Source of the DNA: Kiritimatiellia bacterium
GTDB lineage: Bacteria; Verrucomicrobiota; Kiritimatiellia; RFP12; UBA1067
Length of the DNA: 5,088 nucleotides
Direction: 5' to 3'
Assembly (NCBI GenBank): GCA_024405255.1
Contig: JAKSOY010000290.1
Span: 1 to 5,088, forward strand
The position numbers were made by a program, and so were the translations under genes. This document shows positions 1 to 5,088 of the stretch, piece after piece; the stretch's first letter is position 1, and every line of letters begins with the position of its first letter. Below the pieces are notes generated by a model. It searched no databases. It was not told the origin of the DNA and saw nothing but the letters and a program-made list of their open reading frames with translations.

Positions 1-2435
1 AGCGGCTTCTTGAGCTGCACGTCGTTGAAGTTCGACATGTCGAGCTTCGTATAGTCCGCCTCGGGAATCGAGAGGAAGAAGTTCCAGGCCTTGAGATCGC
101 GCGCACGGTTCTTTTCGTCGTGCGGCTGCAATTCAAGCGCCCCGCGATTCGCCGCCGGACAGTTCGAGACGCAGAGTCCGCAACCCGTGCAGTCCTCCGT
201 CGAACACTGCACGATGAACTTGCCGCCATGGCGCTTGAACGCCGGCGACTTCGCATCCGCGCTCTTGAAACCGGCCGGCGCACTCATCAGCGCCTCTTCC
301 TTGCACGCCTTCAGCCGCAGCGCCGCATGGGGACAGGCCCCCGCGCACCGGCCGCACTGCACGCACGCCGCCGGATTCCACACGGGCACATCCGCCGCCA
401 CACCGCGCTTCTCCCACTGCGTCGTCGCAACCGGCCACACGCCATCCACCGGGATCTTCGAGACCGGCAGCTCGTCGCCCTTCTGCTCGATCATCTTCGC
501 CGTGACCGTCTGCACGAACGCAGGCGCCTCAGCCGGCACGACCGGCGGACGCGACGGCGCCTCGGATGAAACGACCGGCACCTCCACGCGCCGAATGCCA
601 TCCGCCGCCGCCTCGATGCACGCGATGTTCTTGTGCACCACGGCCTCGCCCTTCTTCGCGTAGGTCTTCTCCGCCGCCTCCTTCAAATAGCGAATCGCCT
701 CGTCCGGCGGCAGAATGCCCGAAATCCTGAAGAACGCCGTCTGCATCACCGTGTTGATGCGCGTGCCCATGCCGTTTTCGCGTGCGATCTTCGCCGCGTC
801 GATGACGTAGAAGTTGATCTTCTTCGCCACAATCTGCTCGGCCATTTCCTTCGGCAGATGCGCCCACGTTTCCAGCGGACCATACGGCGACGCCAACAGG
901 AACGTCCCGTTTTCACGGATGTTCGCGAGCATGTCGTACTTCATGATGAAGCCGAAATTATGACACGCGACGAACATCGGCGATTCGCAGAGGTATGGAC
1001 TGAGAATCGGGTTCGGACCGAACCGCAGATGCGACACCGTCAAGCCGCCGGCCTTCTTCGAGTCGTACACGAAATAGCCCTGCGCAAAAAAGTCCGTGTG
1101 CGAACCGATGATCTTGATCGAGTTCTTGTTCGCCCCCACCGTGCCATCGGCTCCGAGGCCCCAGAACACGCACTCGTGGCGTTCGGGCTGCACAAGCTTG
1201 AAATCGGCCGGCGGAAGGGAACGTCCCGTCACGTCGTCGTCAACACCAAGCGCATAACCGTCGATCGGCTCCTTCGCCACCATGTTTTCGAACGCCGCCT
1301 TCACATGCCCCGGCAGAAACTCCTTGCCGCCCAATCCGTAACGCGCCGCATAAATCGCCGGCCGCGCAAAAAGCGCCGTCCCTCTGCGGCACGCACGATC
1401 CACAGCCCCCAACACATCGAGATAGAGCGGTTCACCTTCGCTGCCGCACTCCTTCGTACGGTCGAGAACCGTAATGCCCTTCACCGTCGCCGGCAAGGCC
1501 GCCACCAGAGCCGACGCATCGAACGGACGATACAGATGCACCGTCACCGCACCGACCTTCTCGCCCTGCTTCACGAGCGCCGCCACCGTTTCACGCACGG
1601 TCTCGCTACCCGACCCCATCGCCACGATCACGTACTTGGCATCGGGCGCACCCGTGTAGTCGAAGAGATGATAGCTGCGGCCTGTGAGCGCCGCAAACTT
1701 GTCCATCGTCTTCTGCACGATCGCCGGCAGCTCGTCATAGAATTTGTTGGACGCCTCGCGCCCCTGGAAGTAGACGTCGGAATTCTGCACCGTTCCCCGG
1801 ATGATCGGATGTTCCGGATTGAGTCCGCGCGCCCGCTGTTCAGCCACGAACGTATCATCGATCATCGCGCGCATCGTCTTCGTATCGACCTCGTCGATCT
1901 TCTGCACTTCGTGCGACGTGCGGAAACCGTCGAAGAAATGCATGAACGGCACGCGGCTTTCCAGCGTCGCCGCATGGGCGACAAGCGCGAGGTCTTGCGC
2001 CTCCTGCACACCCGCCGAGCAGAGCATCGCAAGGCCCGTCTGACGGCACGCCATCACGTCGGAGTGGTCGCCGAAGATGCACGTACCATGCACGGCAAGC
2101 GCACGCGCCGCCACATGGAACACGGCCGGCAGCAATTCGCCCGCGATGCGGTAGAGGTTCGGAATCATCAGCAGAAGCCCCTGCGAGGACGTGAACGTGG
2201 ACGCCACCGCACCCGCAGAAACGGCCCCGTGCACCGCACCCGACGCACCGCCTTCACTCTGCATCTCAACGATCTCCGGCACGACGCCCCAAAGATTCGG
2301 CTTCTTCGCCGCCATGTTCTCGTCCGCCTTTTCCCCCATCGGCGAACTCGGCGTGATCGGATAGATGAATGCCACATCACTGCACGCATACGCCACATGC
2401 GCAACCGCCAGATTGGCATCGGTCATCGTCTTCAT
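1..2435 (-). CDS. nifJ: Pyruvate:ferredoxin (flavodoxin) oxidoreductase, C-terminus cut by window edge
   Basis: Cytoplasmic enzyme that oxidatively decarboxylates pyruvate with CoA to acetyl-CoA and CO2 and passes electrons to ferredoxin or flavodoxin. The frame is open through 811 codons from the ATG at 2435-2433 with no stop or frameshift. Seen: the TPP-site motif YPITPSSPM (residues 25-33), EMQSE (57-61) and AARAL (109-113). T28, E61 and R111 match, at a constant offset of three, the family residues T31, E64 and R114 of the Desulfovibrio africanus enzyme. KEF at 371-373 and FWGLGADGTVGANKNS (424-439) mark the middle domains. A ferredoxin-like domain carries two 4Fe-4S motifs, C691/C694/C697/C701 and C749/C752/C755/C759. 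The family is about 1,170-1,200 residues long, so roughly the last third is missing: the C-terminal TPP domain with the proximal-cluster cysteines lies beyond base 1. The start overlaps the previous stop as ATGA; an alternative ATG lies at 2426-2424. Identification is near certain. Confidence 0.97.
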   Translation of the reverse strand, partial: MKTMTDANLAVAHVAYACSDVAFIYPITPSSPMGEKADENMAAKKPNLWGVVPEIVEMQSEGGASGAVHGAVSAGAVASTFTSSQGLLLMIPNLYRIAGELLPAVFHVAARALAVHGTCIFGDHSDVMACRQTGLAMLCSAGVQEAQDLALVAHAATLESRVPFMHFFDGFRTSHEVQKIDEVDTKTMRAMIDDTFVAEQRARGLNPEHPIIRGTVQNSDVYFQGREASNKFYDELPAIVQKTMDKFAALTGRSYHLFDYTGAPDAKYVIVAMGSGSETVRETVAALVKQGEKVGAVTVHLYRPFDASALVAALPATVKGITVLDRTKECGSEGEPLYLDVLGAVDRACRRGTALFARPAIYAARYGLGGKEFLPGHVKAAFENMVAKEPIDGYALGVDDDVTGRSLPPADFKLVQPERHECVFWGLGADGTVGANKNSIKIIGSHTDFFAQGYFVYDSKKAGGLTVSHLRFGPNPILSPYLCESPMFVACHNFGFIMKYDMLANIRENGTFLLASPYGPLETWAHLPKEMAEQIVAKKINFYVIDAAKIARENGMGTRINTVMQTAFFRISGILPPDEAIRYLKEAAEKTYAKKGEAVVHKNIACIEAAADGIRRVEVPVVSSEAPSRPPVVPAEAPAFVQTVTAKMIEQKGDELPVSKIPVDGVWPVATTQWEKRGVAADVPVWNPAACVQCGRCAGACPHAALRLKACKEEALMSAPAGFKSADAKSPAFKRHGGKFIVQCSTEDCTGCGLCVSNCPAANRGALELQPHDEKNRARDLKAWNFFLSIPEADYTKLDMSNFNDVQLKKP
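2432..2435 (-). promoter_or_regulatory. ATGA stop/start overlap coupling the Cys/His protein to PFOR
   Basis: The four bases ATGA contain the PFOR start (ATG, 2435-2433) and the upstream stop (TGA, 2434-2432). This arrangement normally allows terminating ribosomes to restart. Only modest purine runs (GGGAG and AGGG) precede the PFOR start, which fits reliance on coupling. If PFOR instead starts at the ATG at 2426, the overlap disappears but the genes remain almost contiguous. Confidence 0.7.
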
Positions 2436-3022
2436 TTCCCTGCTTCTCCCTCAACTGGTACGGCCGCCTCGGCGGCCTTCTGTTCCTGCTCTTCGCTTTC
2501 CGAAACCTGTCCGAGCGTCTTCGTGCCCGACAGCAGGGCGACGACCTGCTGCTGCACTTCCGCCAGATTCTCAAGACGCAAACGCGGATCCAGCACGATA
2601 AAGCTTTCACCCGTCTTGCGATGTTCGTAGACGCGGATGATCGTGCGGTCTTCCTGTTCTCGCGCATCGCGCTCCACCAGAATCTTCGACCGCTCCAGCA
2701 TCACCGCCAGCACGTAGACGACGTTTTTCATCGCCGGGTCGTCCAACGAGATGAGACGCCGCAGCAGTTCGTCCGCCGTCTCTTTCTTGAGCGGCTCCTT
2801 GCGCGCATCGGGCGGCGGCGGCGCCACATACACGCCTTCCCATTGACTGAACGGCTGCCAGTCGCGTTCGGACGTCTTCCAGCATTCGGGATGGCAGTCC
2901 TGCCGCTCATAACCGTCGGGCAGTTCCTTCAATACGGACACCACAGGCGCCTTGTCCACCAGCGGTTTCTGGCAGATCGTACACACATGGCCCCGACTCT
3001 TGATGTTCCATTCCTGCGACAT
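2432..3022 (-). CDS. Conserved-looking hypothetical protein with N-terminal Cys/His (probable zinc) cluster
   Basis: I do not recognise this 196-residue protein as a named family. It has no signal peptide or membrane segment, so it is probably cytoplasmic. Seen: C14-x2-C17, then C43, H44 and C47, spaced like a small treble-clef or zinc-ribbon site; a Pro-rich spacer (PPPP at 68-71); a predicted helical stretch at about 79-118, including DELLRRLISLDDPAMKNVVY; a segment with VYEHRKTGESFIVLDPRL (131-148); a helix at about 150-165; and a Glu/Ala-rich tail (174-196) that is probably disordered. The start is supported by a strong Shine-Dalgarno (AGAGAGGTGA) at good spacing. It lies 18 nt after the flavoprotein gene, and its TGA overlaps the PFOR start, which suggests coupled translation with PFOR. 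Metal binding is inferred from the cysteine pattern only. A role with PFOR, for example in assembly or regulation, is a guess from position. Confidence 0.88.
   Translation of the reverse strand: MSQEWNIKSRGHVCTICQKPLVDKAPVVSVLKELPDGYERQDCHPECWKTSERDWQPFSQWEGVYVAPPPPDARKEPLKKETADELLRRLISLDDPAMKNVVYVLAVMLERSKILVERDAREQEDRTIIRVYEHRKTGESFIVLDPRLRLENLAEVQQQVVALLSGTKTLGQVSESEEQEQKAAEAAVPVEGEAGK
2462..2477 (-). repeat. GC-rich perfect inverted repeat shortly before the PFOR start
   Basis: Two 7-base arms, GGCCGCC and GGCGGCC, are separated by 2 bases. As RNA this would form about 6 G-C pairs with a 4-base loop. It lies inside the last codons of the Cys/His protein gene (the KAAEAAV segment), about 26 nt before the PFOR ATG. 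No U-run follows on the minus strand, so it is not an intrinsic terminator. It may merely reflect Ala/Glu codons in GC-rich DNA. Confidence 0.4.
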
Positions 3023-3029
3023 GCGCTCT

Positions 3030-3039
3030 TCACCTCTCT
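3030..3039 (-). promoter_or_regulatory. Strong ribosome binding site of the Cys/His protein gene
   Basis: AGAGAGGTGA on the minus strand, about 7 nt before the ATG at 3022-3020, is the best Shine-Dalgarno match in the cluster and fixes that start. It sits wholly in the 18-nt spacer after the flavoprotein stop (TAG at 3043-3041). Because PFOR translation probably follows from this gene through the ATGA overlap, this site may set the output of both proteins. Confidence 0.75.
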
Positions 3040-3040
3040 T

Positions 3041-4096
3041 CTACAAATCCAGACTCTTTACCACCGACGCCACCGCCAGACGCGCCGTCACGAAGGCGAG
3101 CGACAGGTTGTAGCCCCCCGTGGGACCGTCGATGTCGAGAACCTCGCCCGCAAAGTAAAGTCCCGGCACTTTACGCGACATCATCGTTTCGGGATCGACT
3201 TCGTCCCGCGACACGCCGCCGATCGTGACAATGGCCTCTTTCAGCGGATGCGCCACGGGATTCACCAGCTCCATCCGCTCGCCGCCGAACTGAAGTTCCA
3301 GCGTAAAAGGCGCACCCTTCGCCCGATGACGCGCCACCCATCGCTGGCAATTATAGACGGCCGCTCCGGTCACCCCCGTACGGTCGAACTCGACTTCGCC
3401 GCGATATTCGCACGCCACACGTCCATCCACACGCACACGCGCGCATCCGTCCTCAAAGCGCGCCACACGCGGCACGCGACAATCGAAACCCGTCAGGCCC
3501 GCACGGCAGGGCTCAAGACGATGTCCCAGCGCACGCGCGAAGTTCTGTCCGTCGCCCACGCTTCCCGTCTTCGGGAACGAGAGCCCGCCCGTCGCCACCA
3601 GCACATTCTGCGCCGTGAACGAAAACGACTTCGTCGCAACCACAAATCCACGCGGCGTCGCGGCAAGTCCCGTCACGGACGTGTTCAACAGCAACGGCAC
3701 TTCGCGGTCGCGCAGCAAGTCGCCGAACGCATGCACGATGTCGGCCGCCTTTTCGCTCGCCGGGAAATAGCGTCCGTCCGTCATGCGCTTCGTCCGCACG
3801 CCGAGCGCACGAAAGCCGCCGAGAATGCGCGCCGGCGGACACGCCTCGAGCGCGGGTCGCACAAAGGACGCCACCGGTTCGCCAATATCCGCCAGCATCT
3901 GCTCGGCGGAAAGATCCTTCGTAAAATTGCAGCGCCCGTTCGCGGTCATCAGCACCTTGGCGCCCAGACGCGCCTTGCGCTCCACGACCAGGCAACCGAG
4001 TCCGCGGCCCGCCGCAACGGCGGCCGCGAACATCCCCGCCGCGCCGCCACCCAAAATGGCCAGCGGCACAGGAACGGGGCTTGAACACGGCTCCAT
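3041..4096 (-). CDS. FAD-dependent oxidoreductase, HI0933/YhiN/BaiN-like family, compact form
   Basis: Flavoprotein of the HI0933-like family (COG2081), usually annotated as NAD(P)/FAD-dependent oxidoreductase; its substrate is generally unknown, although one relative, BaiN, has been linked to bile-acid reduction. Seen: N-terminal Rossmann motif LGGGAAG (15-21); acidic end of the second strand at E39 followed by RKARLGAK; family signature NGRCNFT (53-59); ATGG (168-171) followed by FPKTGS (174-179); and the C-terminal FAD motif GLYFAGEVLDIDGPTGGYN (312-330). It is 351 residues long against about 390-420 for most members. The shortfall falls between GVTGAAVYNCQRW (241-253) and EAIVTIGGV (287-295), where the family has an inserted helical domain. 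All FAD motifs are intact, so this does not look like a pseudogene. The gene starts 12 nt after the isomerase stop and has no clear Shine-Dalgarno, so reinitiation or coupling is plausible. A GTG at residue 10 is a weaker alternative start. Confidence 0.95.
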   Translation of the reverse strand: MEPCSSPVPVPLAILGGGAAGMFAAAVAAGRGLGCLVVERKARLGAKVLMTANGRCNFTKDLSAEQMLADIGEPVASFVRPALEACPPARILGGFRALGVRTKRMTDGRYFPASEKAADIVHAFGDLLRDREVPLLLNTSVTGLAATPRGFVVATKSFSFTAQNVLVATGGLSFPKTGSVGDGQNFARALGHRLEPCRAGLTGFDCRVPRVARFEDGCARVRVDGRVACEYRGEVEFDRTGVTGAAVYNCQRWVARHRAKGAPFTLELQFGGERMELVNPVAHPLKEAIVTIGGVSRDEVDPETMMSRKVPGLYFAGEVLDIDGPTGGYNLSLAFVTARLAVASVVKSLDL

Positions 4097-4108
4097 CTTC
4101 GAACCGGC

Positions 4109-5020
4109 TTACTTGTACTCGATGGTCGCCTTCTCACGGAGTTCCGCGACAAAGGCATCCACGGCACGGCTGCGCGCCTGATGACGAAGAAGGTCGCGGA
4201 TCTGCGGCGCAACCTGCGCGAGCTCCTGCTTGCCGCCCTTCTGTTCGTCCGTCTTCAGAATGATGTGGTAGCCGAACTGCGTCTCGACGACATCCGACAC
4301 TTCGCCGCACTTCATTTCGAACGCGACCTTGTCGAACTCCGGCACCATCTGCCCATGGCCGAACCAGCCCAGCGAACCGCCGTTGGCGCCGCTCGGGCAA
4401 TCCGAGTTCTCCTTCGCCTCGTTGCAGAACGCCTGGCCGATTTCGCCCGGATCATTCGTCTTGAGCACGCGCTTGCGGATGCTCTTGATCTTTTCGAGCG
4501 CCTGCGCCTTGTCCGCCTCGTCAAGACCTTCCGTCTTCACGAGAATGTGCTGGCACAGCACCTGCTCTTCGCTCACAAAATCGGACTCGTGCTGCTTGTA
4601 GAAACCTTCGACTTCCGACTCTTCCGGTTCCGGCACGCCCTGACACGCCTGCTGCACGAGCTTGTTCACACGCACCGTCTTGCTGATGCGATTGCGAAGA
4701 TCGTCTTCGGACATCTTCTGCTCCGCCAGCATGCGCGTATAGTTCTCGCGGCCGCCGACCTGCTGGACGACCTTCTCGATTTCGCGGTCGAGTTCCGGAC
4801 CCGTCACCGCAATCTCAAGTTCCTCCGCACGATCGAACAGCAATTTCGTCCCGATCGCCTGCGCCTGCGCCTGCTCGACGAGCTTCTCGAGATTCGCCTC
4901 GATCTCCTCCTTGCGCATGCCATGCGACGCGTAGAACTGGACCAGACGATCCAACTCGAACTGCACCGCCTCCTTGGGAATCGGCGTACCGTTAATATAA
5001 GCCTGCTTCATCTTCTTCAT
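4109..5020 (-). CDS. Parvulin-type peptidyl-prolyl cis-trans isomerase, apparently cytoplasmic
   Basis: Folding helper that catalyses cis-trans isomerisation of X-Pro bonds. The 303-residue protein begins with a SurA/PrsA-like chaperone segment (YINGTPIPKEAVQFELDRL, about 8-26), continues as charged helices to about residue 125, then has a parvulin domain (about 150-260). Domain hallmarks: CQHILVK (156-162), SDCPSGANGGSLGWFGHGQM (206-225), VPEF (226-229) and TQFGYHIILK (247-256). H158, C208 and H252 match the catalytic His, Cys and His of Pin1-like parvulins. A last helical segment (265-295) follows. No signal peptide or lipobox is present, and an in-frame TGA at 5038-5036 rules out a longer start, so it should stay in the cytoplasm, unlike SurA or PrsA. 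Cytoplasmic relatives with a similar layout include NifM, the nitrogenase Fe-protein maturation factor, but orthology cannot be claimed. The ATG at 5020 is preferred over the GTG at 5023; the ATG at 5011 is also possible. First gene of the cluster. Confidence 0.95.
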   Translation of the reverse strand: MKKMKQAYINGTPIPKEAVQFELDRLVQFYASHGMRKEEIEANLEKLVEQAQAQAIGTKLLFDRAEELEIAVTGPELDREIEKVVQQVGGRENYTRMLAEQKMSEDDLRNRISKTVRVNKLVQQACQGVPEPEESEVEGFYKQHESDFVSEEQVLCQHILVKTEGLDEADKAQALEKIKSIRKRVLKTNDPGEIGQAFCNEAKENSDCPSGANGGSLGWFGHGQMVPEFDKVAFEMKCGEVSDVVETQFGYHIILKTDEQKGGKQELAQVAPQIRDLLRHQARSRAVDAFVAELREKATIEYK

Positions 5021-5048
5021 CACTCTCTTTAGGTTTCAAATGGGGGAT

Positions 5049-5057
5049 AGTATAGCA
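5049..5057 (-). promoter_or_regulatory. Probable sigma-70-type extended -10 promoter for the four-gene cluster
   Basis: On the minus strand the sequence reads TGCTATACT: an extended -10 (TG, one base, then TATACT, five of six matches to TATAAT). The -35 region, about 16-17 bases further upstream, is only T-rich (TTTCCG at 5076-5071, three of six matches), which is typical where an extended -10 compensates. Transcription would start near 5042, giving a leader of about 20 nt before the ATG at 5020. This is the most AT-rich part of an otherwise GC-rich window. It is a visual match only. Confidence 0.6.
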
Positions 5058-5062
5058 AAAAA

Positions 5063-5088
5063 ATGGAAAACGGAAAATGGAAAACGAA
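5063..5088. repeat. Tandem heptad repeat AYGGAAA, running to the window edge
   Basis: The plus strand shows ATGGAAA, ACGGAAA, ATGGAAA and a final partial, imperfect ACGAA, a 7-base unit whose second base alternates T and C (equivalent to a 14-base unit repeated almost twice). It lies directly upstream of the -10 element and covers the expected -35 region. The array may continue past base 5088. It could be simple slippage repeat, an upstream promoter element or a dispersed intergenic repeat of this genome. Confidence 0.7.

Noticed and set aside
133..438. Minus-strand 101-codon frame with many Cys and Gly, resembling a small iron-sulphur protein
   Set aside because: It is an out-of-frame reading of the PFOR ferredoxin domain; the cysteine motifs with correct spacing are in the PFOR frame, which is continuous here.
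2435..2435. Frameshift or degenerate copy of PFOR
   Set aside because: Codon phase is the same at the start (2435), the first cluster motif (365) and the second (191), with no internal stop seen, so the gene is intact within the window.
633..2630. Long plus-strand open frame of 665 codons opposite PFOR
   Set aside because: Its product is packed with Arg and His and has no recognisable motif; it mirrors the codon pattern of the real PFOR frame, which has full family motifs on the other strand. Long antisense frames are common in GC-rich DNA.
2369..4084. Plus-strand open frame of 571 codons opposite the hypothetical and flavoprotein genes
   Set aside because: Arg/His/Gln-rich composition, no motifs, and it spans two genes that are clearly coding on the minus strand.
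4181..5032. Plus-strand open frame of 283 codons opposite the isomerase
   Set aside because: Leu/Arg-rich antisense shadow of a clear parvulin gene; no domain or plausible start context.
5057..5063. T-run on the minus strand as an intrinsic terminator for an upstream gene
   Set aside because: No GC-rich hairpin precedes it; the run belongs to the AT-rich promoter spacer and the repeat.

Overview
The window holds one tightly packed minus-strand gene cluster and the start of its upstream region. The DNA is clearly GC-rich in the genes and AT-rich only in the last ~50 bases, where the promoter appears to lie. A large multidomain pyruvate:ferredoxin oxidoreductase (PFOR) points to an anaerobic or fermentative bacterium. 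The short spacers, the GC-rich genes and the look of the small conserved protein would fit an anaerobic PVC-group bacterium (Kiritimatiellota/Lentisphaerota/Verrucomicrobiota type). That placement is an impression only, since no marker gene is present.

Layout in transcription order, from high to low coordinates: (1) an AT-rich leader (5021-5088) with a heptad repeat and an extended -10 promoter; (2) a parvulin-type peptidyl-prolyl isomerase without a signal peptide (5020-4109); (3) after 12 nt, a compact HI0933/BaiN-like flavoprotein (4096-3041); (4) after 18 nt, with a good Shine-Dalgarno, a 196-residue unrecognised protein with a Cys/His cluster that looks zinc-binding (3022-2432); (5) overlapping by ATGA, PFOR (2435 to the window edge), covering 811 codons and cut just before its C-terminal TPP/proximal-cluster domain.

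There is no terminator-like structure or second clear promoter between the genes, so they probably form one operon. PFOR is the one member with a clear metabolic role: pyruvate + CoA to acetyl-CoA + CO2 with reduction of ferredoxin. How the other three genes relate to it is not known from the sequence. The tightest link is the translational overlap between the Cys/His protein and PFOR. The window is mostly housekeeping in character. I see no CRISPR array, mobile element, RNA gene or defence-like system. The most interesting points are the signal-less parvulin, the overlap of an uncharacterised metal-site protein with PFOR, the reduced inserted domain of the flavoprotein and the heptad repeat in the promoter region.
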